64,000 nt of DNA from Crotophaga sulcirostris (GCA_013397455.1 VYZB01000292.1:94858-158857); one strand, 5' to 3'. Counted from the first letter of the stretch, positions 11,181-23,386 are shown. Made by a program: numbers and translations. Notes: generated by a model not told the origin, from the letters alone.

Positions 11181-13360
11181 TTCAGGTTCCACTTAGAACC
11201 ACTTTGGGGAAGGGGGAGAAAAGTAGTGACACTATTTTAAACAGAAAGCCTGTACCATAATGTCTTTACTCTGCTTACAAAACATAAATTGCACATGCAT
11301 CACAGTTTTGCTGAAGGGAGAGCATCTGAGGAGGAGGTCCGTGCAACGACATGTTATTCCTTATAGAGCTCAGTGCAGATGGAATATGTCTACATAAAAC
11401 CACTCTTCTAAATTGGCCCGCTGCTTTCCCACCTTACAAGTTTCTCACACGCTGCACATGCCAGGATACTGCCCGATAAAGCTCCTAGCTAGAAGCACAC
11501 GGGATATTTCACTCTCGGTCTCATTCAGTTGTTGGCAGAGGCTGCCAACGAGGCTGGCGAGCAGCCAGTCTTTATGGTGTGCTTGTGTGCGTCAGCCGCA
11601 GATACCTGACTACCAGGAAATGGAGTGAGACCATCAACTCATTACACATAAGCCATCAGATGGTAACAACTTTCAGTTGCTGGTATTGACTTGAGCTGCA
11701 GTTGAAAAGGCACTGGTGAGATGAAAGGCTCTGTATCCCATTACTAATCCCTTGAGCTATCCAGTCCCCCAAATTTTGTGGAAGTTTTAAGTTTCACCAT
11801 GAAATGTTCATAAAATGAAATGCACATTTGTTGCCAGCTCTACTTATTCTTATCCAAGCATTTCCTCAAATTCCCTCCCTGGAAGCATTAGCAGCAAAGA
11901 CTCTGCTGCTGCTGGAGGCTGTTCCTCTGCTTCCACCTCCTGGGAGCCTAGCGCTCCCTTGGTCTTCTCTCTCCAGGAACCCTTGGGCACTTGCAGTACC
12001 TGTCAACCCGTGATGGCCCCTATTAGCCATCTATAGAGGAGCAAACATTTCTCCAAGGGCTGCCAAGAAATTACAACCTTTCTACAACCACACTCAGGGC
12101 CACAGAATGGTCTAGGTCCAACATTTGCAGAAGCCCAGGGTCGAACTCATGCCGCTGGTTGAAGCCATGCTGCTTTCAGTGCCCTCCTCCCCACCAGCAA
12201 ACATACTCTACCACCCAGAAGATGGCTGTCACCTTGTCCACACAAGCTGTGAGTTGTGATTGCGTGCGTCATCCATTGAGGAATCTCATTTACATTTTGG
12301 AGGCCTGTGTCATACAGCTGGACTCTGGCAGAAGGCTGGGAACAATGTGGGAACACAGGCACAAACATTCACGGCCCACTGGAAAGCCTATTTTTTTCTT
12401 CTTTACCCAAATCTATCCCACCCTCAAAGAGGAAGGCAAACAATGCTCATTAGCAGCAGGGAAATCTCTCACACATTTTCTCCATCTACAAACGAGGGGG
12501 CAAAGCCCATTTAACATCACACATGGCACTGAGCATCTTCCCACCCATGCAAAGGCTTCTTCTAAATAAGAAACAGTCCCACTAAATATGGACACTGCAG
12601 AAACCAAACTGGTTTAGGGACATTGTTGCTCAAGAGAACAACCTCTTCCCAGGGAAATAATGAAGAGCAAAACAGTTATGAAAAGAGCAATGGTTGTAGC
12701 AGAACCGGATGAATATTATTACATCCGTTGGGAGTCTTCTTTGCAAGTGCAGCATCCTCCCTTGAGGAAGGGTGAGAAACCTTCTGAGAACTGTTCAGCA
12801 AAGTGTTGTGGCCATTCAGGGGAATTCTGCACATGCCCTAGGAATGTGTCACTGCCCACATTCACATGTACATCCCCAGCTCTCCAGCTTCTCCCTGCAG
12901 ACTCACAGTCGAGTGAGCTCCAGTACAGGAATCCTGGCCCTCCCTTTCTAGGGAGAAGCCCCCTCAAAAGCGCTCACGAACCCAAACAAATCCTTTATTT
13001 TATTCCACACCTCTCTTTTGAAAGCTATTCTGTGGTCACAGTGTGTCTAGAGGCGCTAATTTCATGGTTAAAAATACCACACCTACAAATGACAAAATTT
13101 TGGGATGCCTACAGAGAAGTGGGCACAGCTGATGATGATGTTGAACTGAAGTTGGCAGAAACCAAGTGCTGGCAGGCTGGCTGCTGGGCTAGTCACTAGA
13201 GGAGGCCAGACTCGCACTCCTTTGCTCACAGCACACTCACATAACTTTTCCCTGCTCTGGAAGAGCTCTCTACTGCCTGCTCACCTTCCTGCTACTCCGC
13301 CTATGTCCCCTCACTCTCTCTGGGGTCAGATCTAGCAATGATGAAGCTGTAGGATGGGTC
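11181..13360. other. Unique sequence, no recognised feature
   Basis: No gene or clear repeat. It includes the 179-codon frame 12660-13199 (+), the longest in the window. That frame has no recognisable domain, and its length is about what chance would give over 64 kb. A weak MIR-like word near 12470-12500 was not called. Confidence 0.45.
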
Positions 13361-13770
13361 AAATAGAATCAAATGATCATTTAGGTTGGAAAAGACCTTT
13401 AAGATGACTGAGTCCAATCATTAACCTCACACTACCAAGCCACTACTAAACCACGTCCCTAAGCACCACATCTACCCATCTTTTAAATAACTCCAGGGAA
13501 GGATACTCCATCATTCCCCTGGACAGCCTGTTACAGCGCCTGATAACCCTTTTGGTGAAGAAGTTTTTCCTAATATCCAATCTAAACCTCTCCTGGTGCA
13601 ACTTGAGTCCATTTCCTCTCATACTATCACTTGTGACTTGGGAGAAGAGACCAGCACCCACCTCACCACACCCTTTATGGGGGCTGCAGAGAGCAATGAG
13701 GTCTCTCCTCAGCCTCCTTTTCTCCAGGCTAAACAGTCCCAGTTCCCTCAGCCACTCTTCATAAGATCAG
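13361..13770 (-). mobile_element. CR1 LINE fragment, 3' 410 bases
   Basis: This is a reverse-complement CR1. It starts with the 3' tail aatagaatcaaatgatca, then ggttggaaaagacctttaag, agcaccacatctaccc, tttttcctaatatccaatc and tctccaggctaaacagtccc, ending near 13770 inside the ORF2 3' region. It shares the ttaggttggaaaagacc type of 3' end with the copies at 20150 and 56491, which suggests one subfamily. The 5' end is truncated. Confidence 0.93.
13446..13661 (-). pseudogene. CR1 ORF2 C-terminal remnant
   Basis: This 71-codon open frame within the minus-strand CR1 reads GLFSQVTSD, then [11 protein letters not shown], then [16 protein letters not shown]. These are the recognisable last residues of the CR1 ORF2 protein, downstream of the reverse transcriptase domain. 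The catalytic domains are absent because the element is 5' truncated, so it cannot act. The Met used as a start is internal, not a real initiation site. Confidence 0.8.
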
Positions 13771-15744
13771 TGAATTCATCCAATAGGAAACTTTTCTTCA
13801 CCGTTGGGGCTGATTTTCCACTGGATTGAATGATTTATGCAGCTCACCCTGTGGTAGTGAGAACAGCAGTGAGGCAGTGGGAATGCATGGGGGGGCAAAA
13901 GTAGGGCAACTGCCTTCAGACACCCCAGATCAGGTGTTACAGGAAGCTGCATCTTTGGGGTGCCATGTCACAACCATCCAAAACCAGCCTAAAATCTGTG
14001 GTTCCGCCCCTTGTTTCTCCTCTCAGCACTGCTTTTTTTAGCCCCTTTCTTCTGTTGGCATGAACACCCAACAGATCAAGCATTCATGTGGACCCAGGGA
14101 CCAAGGCACAAACAAGAAGAGTGATTTTTCTTCAAAATCAATAGATTTGATTTTGGAGTGAAGTCCCAATTGTGTAACACTTTAGGCAGATATTTAACAT
14201 AACTTTTAGGCCTAATTCAGTGTCAAAGCAGCCAATGGGGTTCTCTACCTTGATGCCAAAGATGTTTAGAGCGGCATTGCCCTACAGACTTCAAAAGTAG
14301 TCTTGTGCCTCTGCCTGTTCAAAAGCAACTGCTCAGCATGTTAAGCTACGGGTATGCATGTCTGCACGAGGTCAAAGCCAAAGACAATACTTTTGGAGCA
14401 ATGATATCAGCATCTGGCTCAGAAAACAGAGTTTCACTCCTTCAGTGGTCATGGCATTTCTCTACTTCTTCGATAGACTTGTGGCTCCTTGTGGAAAAAC
14501 CATGGTTCCACAAACATTTCTCTCAGTGGTAAGCCCAGCTTATCCCATCACACTCCCCCTCCTTTCCCCATCACCAGCCACTCACTCCCAAATCCCATTC
14601 ACCCCTCAATTATGCCAATCCAACTATTTATGGAACCACACGGTGAATCAGCCAAGGGAGCTGATCCTGCAAAAACATAAAATAACCTTGCAGAAAAGGA
14701 GAATGAAGGAGAGAGAGAAAATAAAAAGCATTCAGTAAGAAGGGGCCCAAACAAGAACTGTAAAAATCCATGGGGCAAGCTGGATTTCTGAAGAGTAACT
14801 CAGTATTGCAACTACTACCCTCACATCTGTTTACTGTTATCCCAGCACAAGCGAGGTTCCGGATACCGGCACTACAGGGGCTGAGGCATAATAACACGTG
14901 GCACTTGGCTTTTCTGCTCCTATTAGGGCTGATTACAACTGTCTGAATTTCAGTGTTGTTGATCATTTTTGGGGGGAGGAAAGACGGGCTTTCCAACTGT
15001 TAAAAAGAAAAGACCTGGGAAAGGTTTTCACAACGAGCTTTCAAACATTTTGTTTAAGTACCTTGCAGCTACACTTTCCCAATCTGATTATCCAGGGGGT
15101 TTATCTTTAGGGAATAACACTGGGCTCATAAAACTCTGAATTGCCCCTGCATTAATCTGTACAGGTAAAGGGAAACGTTTGGCACTGGAGTGTGTGTGTG
15201 GAGGAAAAAAGAGGAGTGGAATGGAGTTTGTAAAGAAATCACAAAAACAGAGCCTTTCAAAAAAGTGCAATTTTCTTTGCAAGGAAAAGCTTGATATAAA
15301 CATAACCCTCTGCCCCCCAATCTCTCCTCTAAATTTCCCTTATCCTTCTACAATTTATGGAGTCATAAGTCTGGCAGAAGCATTAATTTGCATTTTAGAG
15401 CCTAAGGTTTTCTTCTACCAAATATACAGTTCTACTCAGACAATGGTCCATCATTACTCTCCCACCCCACCCGGTGGGTGCACAAGCAGCCCTCTTCACA
15501 GTAGGCAAATGTCCCTTCTGCTTGGAGTTGGCAGGAGGAATCTGGTTGTGGAGAGACAAGAACGGAAAGGCGGAAGAAGGGAATTTCTGTGTTGTGGGAC
15601 ACTTCCAGTTTACTCAGTTTGATCTCCAAGTTTTCGTGGTCACGCTGAACAAGATCATGTTTGAGTTTCACAAATGACTAGAAAGGGAAAGCTTGTTTGT
15701 TCCTTTTTTTCCAAGCTCAAAGGGTTTACCACGGAAATCTAAGG
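13771..15744. other. Unique sequence, no recognised feature
   Basis: No repeat or gene was recognised apart from a short TG run near 15190-15200. The 147-codon frame 15179-15622 (+) has no domain and is treated as chance. Confidence 0.45.
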
Positions 15745-15990
15745 CTACAACACAAACATCAAGCAGCCAGAGCAAAAGAACAAGCCGAAAAACACCACCA
15801 CATATTACCTCCCACAACAAACATTGGTTAGAAGGAAACCACAACAATAGGAGGCAGAGCACAGTGGTGGTCTCCACAGCTACATGATAACCAAAAATCA
15901 GAACATGAAAACACAATGACCACAACAATCAAGCAGCCAAGACACAACAAGCACATGAACAAACCCACCACCACATATCACAGGCAGAAA
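15745..15990 (+). repeat. Degenerate CA-rich tandem duplication, period about 170
   Basis: The words atcaagcagcca and accaccacatat occur in the same order at about 15758-15806 and again at about 15928-15979. The stretch between them is also A/C-rich with many caa and cac words. The two units are clearly diverged and differ by indels. Words such as aggcag...ggtct also recur (15852 and 15982) at a shorter spacing, so one unit has a deletion of about 40 bases. This is an old local duplication of unknown origin. Confidence 0.5.
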
Positions 15991-16170
15991 TGACAACTAC
16001 GGTCTACAAGCACCTCCATCATCTACAGGCACAGCTGATCAAATCAACAGCACAGCCCAGTACAAAACTCTCACAGTAACTGACCTCATATGGCCATCTC
16101 AGAAATCATCCAACTACAGTGAGACTCTAAGATATTTACCACCATTATTCTATAAAAGGGGAAGAAACAC

Positions 16171-16480
16171 ATGGCCTACAAAGTACTTTATGTGATCCCT
16201 GACATTTCACCAGGGCCCTTGGTCATATCCGGCACTGACAAACCTAAGAAATTAAGGACACATCAATCAGTAAGTGGAGAGAAGCCCCTTGTTTTCAGCC
16301 TATGCACCTTTGGATTTTCAAGAGAGCTGGATGATGGAGTTAGTTGGGGAAACTCCTGAAGAAAGGAGAAAACCTGCAAGGTAAATATGGGGACCACCTC
16401 CAGAAACATGAAAGGATGACTAGATACAGTGAGGCTCATTGGTTGCGAAAAAGACTTCAAATTAGCATCAACTTGGATTG
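16171..16480 (+). pseudogene. Possible C2H2 zinc-finger pseudogene relic
   Basis: In the frame from 16171, the translation contains L-R-T-H then SGEKP (codons 16273-16287), followed by V-F-S-L-C-T-F-G-F. This is the spacing of a zinc-finger linker and the start of the next finger (GEKPYxCxxCxxxF), but the first Cys is Phe. A second linker-like GEN lies 89 bases later (16365), close to the 84-base period of a 28-residue finger. In that shifted frame HLQKHERMT follows (16395-16421), matching a finger helix with the last His lost. Stops and frameshifts break it, so it is non-functional. The parent gene is not identified. A chance match cannot be excluded. Confidence 0.4.
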
Positions 16481-19400
16481 ATGAAATAAGCTTACAGGTA
16501 ATGATGAATAACAGAATAAGCTGAGAATGAAGAGAAGTCTTGCTAAGTCTGCTCTACAACAAGTCGCTACCCTGCTTCAAGATGGAGGTGGTATATCCCA
16601 GTGGCTTCTGTTCAGCATTTCCCATACTCAAAAACTCTCTTTTCCATTTCCATCAGCTAGCCAGTGGCAAAATCACTCAACTGGTTGTTGAATGAGAAGA
16701 GCGATATGTACCTGAGCTGTCAGAATTGATTTACTGTTTCAGTTAGGACTTCGGCTTGTATCAAAGCCATGAACATATATGGACAGTCAGTCTCTGGCCC
16801 CACACAAAAACAAATTACCAAATCTTTTCTCTGGCCTTTGATAAAGCAGGCAAAAGGTCAAAATGGTCCAGTGACTTGTACAAACCTTTCCTCCATAAGT
16901 TCAACCAAAGAAAATTCCCTGACATTAGAAACCAAGCAGCTCACCCTGTGTCAAACTTGGGCAGCAATACATAGTCTGACTGCCCCCTTTCTTCCTCCCA
17001 GTGGGCTGGGAGGGATGATACTACATAAAGGACAGCAATGGTGGGCTGGTCTCCCCTTTGCGCTCCAACATCACATGTCCTTATTCTCCTTACTTGTATT
17101 TTGTAACTACAGCTAAGTTTCCTTCTTCCCTTCCTCCTGCTCCAGACCCTCCGGCCTGGAGGAAGGGATGTAGCTCATGTTGGCATCAAAAGAGACCAAG
17201 GAGAGGATTCCTTTAAAATGCTCAGCATCTCACAAAGTTCGCCACACTGTTCACAGCCTAATACTAGGGTCCCAGCCTTACCCTGGCTGCCATGTTTCCA
17301 GCTCCACCACACTTGCTGGAAGTCTCCCTCCATCACCAGAGGGTCTCTGCTCCACTGGAGACCTTCAAACACAGCCTCGGCAGCTGAATCTGGTCCCCCC
17401 ATAGTAGCAGCTCATTCACAACTGAAGGGATGTCCACAGCACTCTCTGCGGGTTGCACATTGTAGGGAAAGCATTGGTCCCGTTCAGTGGAGGAGCTGGG
17501 AAAGTTCTCAGTTCAGTTTTTCTGCAGACAGTAGTTAAATCCCCCCAAAATCGTGTAGTTTAAAGCAGGTGAGCCAAAGACCTAAAACTCAACCAAGAGA
17601 CTTTCAGAGCAGCCTCCCTACTGCAGTTGAACATTTGTTAAACATTTCCTTTATGATCTCCGGTTTTATGGAGGTTCCCAGCTATTGATGCCAGCCAAAC
17701 CTCCCGAATACATGCTGGACGAGTTGGCGGTGCAGCCGTGGCAGGGATGGGAGATGAGATCACATGAAGGCAGTGCCAGCAGCTCAGGATGCTTGTGTTC
17801 AGCTGCTGGCTTGGCAGCGGTGTCTGCTGTAAGTGGAAGCTACTCCTTGCACCAAGTCTCCACTCTCTTATTATAAGGAATAGTTAATCTGATTTACCTC
17901 TCATCTTGATTGCCAGTGTTTTAGGGTAGGGTAAGCTGTCTGGGACAAAATCATAATCCAGGCTTGTAAACGAAACATGGCATGAAGTGAGCAATATCGA
18001 GTCAACCTCTTGATACCGCTTTATGTGGTCATAACAAAGCTTGGCCAAGGAGGACTCGGGTGCTGGAAGTTCAGAACGAGGGACAAAAGGTCAAATTCTT
18101 TTTCCTTCTGAATGAGATTTCCAGGTGGTAGAAGAGGCTCAATTATTTAACTAGATTTGTGTGAATGTTGTAACAGAAGTAATTTTTGTAAGGAAAACCA
18201 GGGCAAATGAGTTGGGATTTAGACGCATCTCTCCCCTCCCCCCCATTTTCAACCTGGTTGGGCCACATTTCCCAAGAGCCTGGGAAAAGAATTCAGTGAA
18301 CTGAGTATAAGCCCTCAAGCTGGGCAGAAATAGAGGTCTGAGGCTAAGTTTCAGTTTAAGCTCAGAGCTCAGAGATCATCCCGCCTCCAAACTCCAGCAG
18401 AAATGCCAAGATGATGGACCCTCAGAAACAAACCCATCAAAGGTCTGCTGCTGACAACCACGGTGGGGTGTTCGGCCCCAGGAGGAGATGCCAACAGCAT
18501 GGACTGATGCTTTTCCCTTTGCCATCAGAGAAAAAAAAGGTTCCAGAGAGGAGCAGACCATCTGATCTAGGGCAGATACTGGAGGAAGGTTGCAGCAACT
18601 AGCACCCTGATTACAACCAGTTTCACCCCCGAGAAGAAAGGAAGCCAAGAGTGACATCTCGAACACAGAGATTCCCACAGCACAGGTGTTTCTGCAGACC
18701 CAAGTGATTTACCCTCAAGCTGGCAGGTGAGAGACTTGTGTATTTTCACAGATAAAATGCTTACATCCCTATTTAACAGCAATTTACCTGAATTAAGCCT
18801 TCCCACTTTGGCCCAGCATGACAATATACAGAACTTGGCAGGATCTGGCCCAGTTAATATTTCGGGATTGATTAATTTGACACAAATCACAAGATTATAA
18901 TATGTATGCCTGTATACCACATGACTATTTCACCTCTTTGGTTTTTTTCTGGTTAAATAAAGATATAGAATATGAGTAAGGGAAAAAAACCTGTCTTCCA
19001 GTATCTCTATCTGAGCTTTTGGCATGAGCTATTTTTAGATGTCCTCCTGCCACTTGCAGCTTTACAATATAAATGATTGCTCTGGGCATCTTGGAGTAAA
19101 ACAAATTAATTTTGTTAAAAAAAAGTGATTTCCAGTGACTTAGTAACAGCCTTTGACAGTAAAATAACTCAGAACTTGGAGTCCCCAAGTACCCATTGAC
19201 ACAGAAGTCAGAACTGACTTCCAGCACATGAGAACACTGAAAGACACAGAATACAATGCTGTAAAAACATGTTTTTTCAAGCTAAATAAATGACATCCTG
19301 TAACACAAAAAACAGTTTGAAACTTGCACACATCTGCCCCATTCCTCGCTCTCACACTCACTCTCCCTCTTCCAGAAAATCTATTTATTTCTCCCGCTGG

Positions 19401-20149
19401 CCTCAGGATGTTTTGGTTTTTGTTTATCTATAAGCATATCCACTAATAGCTTTGGGAAATCAGATGATTAGATCTGTGTGATTTATTTGCACTGTTTTTT
19501 GTGGAAAAAGAAGTCTTTCAGGACTGCAACTTATCACAAATGCTTTTTGATATTACTGACTTTGGAGTTCTATATTTTTATTTACTACAAAATCCCAAAC
19601 CGTCAAATTAGCAAATTTCAACAAATTTTCTTTGAAAAGTCTACTTATTTGTATTTTTTTTTCTTTGAATAGTATTAAATGGCATTAAAATATTAACATT
19701 ATTGCCACTGTACCACACACAAAGAAAATTAACTCTCCTTTGGGTGTTTTCCACTTTCATTCCAAACTCATCGCTTCTCAAGTTTTTATAAGTGCCAATA
19801 TATTTAATTATTTTATATAGGAGTTTAATTTTTTGTTTGGTATTGCCCAACATCAGCTACAAAACAGAAGCTGAAGGCACTGGTACTGAACTCTGAGTTT
19901 TTCAAAGAACAAGTAGAAAAACAAACATTGACTAAGAACATGGAGCAGCATCTCGCCCTTATAAATGAGTTGCACTGCTGTATGATGATACTGCAGCAGG
20001 GGAAATCTCAGTTGCTAGCATTGAGAAATGGTTGATGGATTTGGCACATATAATTGTGGGAAGCAATGATCAATACCCTGGAACCACCCCAAGCATTAGT
20101 ACAGCCTACAAACTGCAGTGCCAGTAACAGCCCTGCTGAATGAGGCTTG
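16481..20149. other. Unique sequence, no recognised feature
   Basis: About 3.7 kb with no recognisable repeat or gene. A C-run (cccctcccccccc) lies near 18234-18244. The rest is ordinary AT-leaning sequence. Confidence 0.45.
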
Positions 20150-20402
20150 TCATAGAATCACAGAATTGTTATGATAGGAAAAGACCCCTAAGATCGTCAA
20201 GTTCAACCATCAACACAACACCACTGTGCTTACTAAACCATGTCCTGAAACACCACATCTATACGCTCTTCGAGCCCCTCCAGGGATGGAGATTCCACCA
20301 CTGTCCTGGGCAGCCTCTGCCAGTGTTTCACCACTCTTTTAGTGACGAAATTTTTCCTAATATCCAATCTAAACCTCTACTGGTGCAATTTGAGGCCATT
20401 TT
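20150..20402 (-). mobile_element. CR1 LINE 3' part of a rearranged copy
   Basis: This reverse-complement CR1 runs from the 3' tail (tcatagaatcacagaatt) through gaccccta..gatcgtcaagttcaacc, caccacatct, tccagggatgg and tttttcctaatatccaatc to ggtgcaatttgaggccat. It stops at about 20402, where the orientation of CR1 sequence flips. It belongs with the 56491 copy: both have caacacaacacca...actaaaccatgtcctga. Confidence 0.93.
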
Positions 20403-20602
20403 TCATGGACACCAGGCTGGAGAGGAGCTGGCAGCACACTCTTACCATGTGCAAACCATTCAGTCCAAAAGTGTGGCCAGCAGATCAAAGAAAATTATTA
20501 TTCGTCTCTACTTGGCACTGGTGAGACCATATCTGGATTAGAGCCTCCATTTTTTGTGTTGCCCCATTCAGGGCGTGTGGCAGGAACTGGAGTGGGTCCA
20601 GG
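20403..20602 (+). mobile_element. CR1 LINE internal segment, inverted relative to its neighbour
   Basis: This stretch reads in CR1 sense orientation: agtgtggccagcagatcaa, ttggcactggtgagaccat, ttgtgttgcccc and ctggagtgggtccagg. It corresponds to ORF2 coding sequence several hundred bases upstream of the CR1 3' end. It directly abuts a minus-strand CR1 3' end. An inverted 5' piece joined to the 3' piece is what twin-primed reverse transcription would leave. Two separate insertions are the alternative. Confidence 0.8.
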
Positions 20603-22294
20603 CACCCAACATCTCTACCATTTTATGATCCTTTCATTTGGTCAAGTGCTGATCAGTGTGGTGATACAGCACTGACACAGACCTAAGAAAATACAGTTAT
20701 GGATACAACAGAGGGACCGAGGCCAGGCTCCAAATGTGGAAAAAAGGGAGGAAAAAAAAACCCAAAGAATGTACCATTGAAAATGATGTTTTAATTAGCA
20801 CTGGTAACCAGCAACTGCATGACATGCATAGAGCACATGGGCTCCGCACGCAGCCGGGATCGTGGCACATGAGGGAAGATTAGAGTCACAACAACCAGCG
20901 TGGCAAAGGCTGCTCGCTAGGGCACCTGCAGCAAACTGGAGACATGTGATGTTTCACAGCATCAGGCAGAAAGCTGACCAGCACCCCTTTTTGTGTGCAA
21001 ACCTTCCCCACTTCCCTGGGCTTCACTTGCACCAAAAATGCAGTGTGTCTTTCTGCCCATCCAACTCTGCCAACCATGTTGAATGATGAGGAGAAGCTCC
21101 TGCCTTTGATTTTATTGTAGTCTTTGTCTTGTCCCTTTCTTAAGAGGATCAGGAATTTTTGAAACAAGAGGTTGTTTGTTTCTGAGGGTTATGTCCATCA
21201 TCACTTTTACTTCTACCGTACTTGTGAACTAATCCAAAAATCAATACAGATCTTCCTAATTTAAATGCCACTGGATAGGGTGTTTTGAGCTCTTCCAGGG
21301 TGGAAAAAAACAGATGAAGGTCAGGCACAATAAGAGACAAATAATTACATTTTTTTTCTTTTTAAAATTCAAGATTGAGAAACTTCAACCATATTCTCAG
21401 CTGGCAGAAAAGCAGAGAAATACATGTGTATTTTATCAGAGAGGTGTCTATTTTCCCTTGGCTTTCCAAATGTCATCAGAATAACACCCCCCACCCCCAA
21501 ATGCAAACCTTCCAGCTCTACATGCCTTTGATCTAACTCCATTCTTGCCTTACAAATCTGGGGATTGCTGCCTCTTACCAATCCACCTTCCAGTCTTGCT
21601 CCTGCATCCATATACATACAGATGTTATCTATCTGTCACATATTGTGTGTCTAAATATGCGTGATATTATTTCTTCTCTTTTTCATTAGGAAAGAGATAA
21701 TAGGTAGGCAGACAGACGAACACATGTAGAATATTAGCTCCAGGTCCCTGTAAGCTTATCTTATCAGTTCAGACTAAATCTTTACTCACAGCCTTTTGCT
21801 CTGAATTGCAAGCAAGCTGAAGCTTTAATTTGGAAAATGTGGCACTGGGAAGAGAACTCTGACATTTGGCTTAAGGGCTCAAGAGCAGTGCTTTCAGCTC
21901 CCAGCCACCTCGATGCCGAAACCACAACCCAAAGAAAAGACGAAGCTGTCTGTCTGTCCCCCGAAATCTCAAAGAGAAATAAAAAGGTTGAAAGGGAAAG
22001 AAACATCTTGGGATAAAATGGGAAGTTTTAGATCTCGCAGGAGGAATGCTGCCGAAAATGAGAACCATTTGAAAGCTCTGGGGGTTATAAAGTGGAATTC
22101 CCACTCATACAGTACACAAGAGTTATTAAGTGTGTATATAAGACTCCTGTTTTACTTCATGTACATGATTATTTTATACAGGGAAGTTTGGAAAGAATTA
22201 TAGGCTGAGCCTGAGGCCAAGCCAAGAAGCAAGATGAGCAGCAGCAGCAGCTAAAGGAGAAAGGTTGAGCTGGCAGTGGAGAAGCAGCCGGCCA
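20603..22294. other. Unique sequence, no recognised feature
   Basis: No gene or interspersed repeat was recognised. Short A-rich (20740-20763) and C-rich (21485-21500) runs are present. Confidence 0.45.
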
Positions 22295-22425
22295 GACAAG
22301 GGTTATTTATAGTGCCTGGAGCATGGGAATGTTAATTGAAATCAATCAGTGGCCATGAGGACACTAAGTTGGAGTGTCAAGCTAGAGCAATTAAAAAGCC
22401 CATCCCAGGGGATGATGAGCATAGC
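22295..22425. promoter_or_regulatory. Candidate conserved non-coding element
   Basis: A MEF2-type site (YTAWWWWTAR) is at 22303-22312. It is followed by gttaattgaaatcaatcag at 22330-22348, which combines a homeodomain TTAATTG word with a PBX-like ATCAATCA. A further caattaaaa lies near 22388. The clustering resembles developmental enhancers, but conservation could not be tested, so the call is inference. Confidence 0.28.
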
Positions 22426-22842
22426 CTGACTTTTTTTTTTAATGTGATGGAGATTAAACAGCCATTCACTTTGGAGTGAGGAAGACACAAGACGGTTGCA
22501 CTGTCTAAGCCAGGAACTGAGTCAAAATCTACTACTGTTTAAAATCACCCACTGGTAGCACAAAAAACTGTGTTTTCTGTTGTTGGGTATTTCTGTTGGG
22601 AAAATGGTGGGTAGAGGACTCAGATAGCATTGTAGTATATAGCAAAATAGCCAAATTGCCAAAAAAGGGAGGAAAAAATTGCTTCAAATTGCATTTAAGT
22701 CCCATTCCCTCCACTGTTTGGCAATGCTGACATTTGGCAGCTCTGACATCTGAACTAGGGCAGACAAAGGACAACCAAGCATTTGAGGCATCCTTTGGTC
22801 TGCTGTTGTAACTGAATTGTGTCATAATTAAGTAAAAATAGT

Positions 22843-22927
22843 ATTAAAATTAAAAGTGGGGATACTGGGTGCCCTGCAGCAGGCAAAGGAGAAGAATATT
22901 TGGCCATTAGGGCAAAGGACCTCAAAC
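22843..22927 (+). repeat. Unidentified 86-bp direct repeat, copy 1
   Basis: It aligns to 24147-24232 with about 74 of 86 positions identical and one 1-base gap. The match includes an exact block of 25 bases around tatttggccattaggg. It is not CR1 and is not a repeat I recognise. The similarity ends sharply on both sides. A CR1 begins about 25 bases downstream. Confidence 0.75.
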
Positions 22928-22952
22928 TGAAAGCAATCAAGAGAGAGTTTGC

Positions 22953-23386
22953 AGATGATCCAAGGGCTGGAGCACCTCTGCTATGAGGACAGGGTGAGAG
23001 AGTTGGGCTTGTTCAGCCTGGAGAGCAAAAGGCTCCGGGGAGACATAGCAGCCTGCCAGTACTTGATGGGGGCTACAGGAAAGTCGGGAGGGAGTTTTTA
23101 CAAGGGCCTGTAGTGACAGAACAAGAGGGAATGGCTTTAAATTGCAAGGGGGAAGATTTAGATTAGATGTTAGGAAGAAATTCTTCATGATGAGGGTGGT
23201 GAGGTACTGGCACAGGTTGCCCAGGGAAGTCGTGACTGCCCCACCCCTGGAGCTGTTCAAGGCTGGGTTGGATGGGGTTTTGAGCACCCTGATCCAGTGG
23301 GAGGTGTCCCTGCCCATGGCAGGGGGCTGGAACTGGATGGGCTTTGAGGTACCTTCCAATCCAAACCATTCCATGATTCTATGATT
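22953..23386 (+). mobile_element. CR1 LINE, 434-base 3' fragment
   Basis: This is sense CR1: gatgatccaagggctggagc, gagagagttgggcttgttca, ggtggtgaggtactggc, ggttgcccaggga, ggctgggttggatgggg, tgtccctgcccatggcaggg, accttccaatccaaacc and the tail ccatgattctatgatt. The ORF2 3' coding part is readable but frameshifted: the early part (from 22970) and the later part (from 23142) are in different frames. The element sits between the two copies of an unrelated 86-bp repeat. Confidence 0.95.
23142..23384 (+). pseudogene. CR1 ORF2 C-terminal remnant
   Basis: The frame contains GGRFRLDVRKKFF, then RYWHRLPREVV and then PPLELFKAGLDGVL, which is the CR1 ORF2 C-terminal signature. The normal stop is lost, so the frame runs on into the 3' untranslated part of the element. 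An upstream segment of the same protein (ELGLFSLE type) is in another frame. It is non-functional. Confidence 0.75.

Noticed and set aside
12455..12500. MIR-like phrase ttttctccatctacaaac
   Set aside because: Only one block matches, and the upstream and downstream MIR parts are not recognisable.
12660..13199. 179-codon open frame on the + strand, the longest in the window
   Set aside because: Frames of this length are expected by chance about once in 64 kb on six frames. No domain, signal or splice structure is visible.
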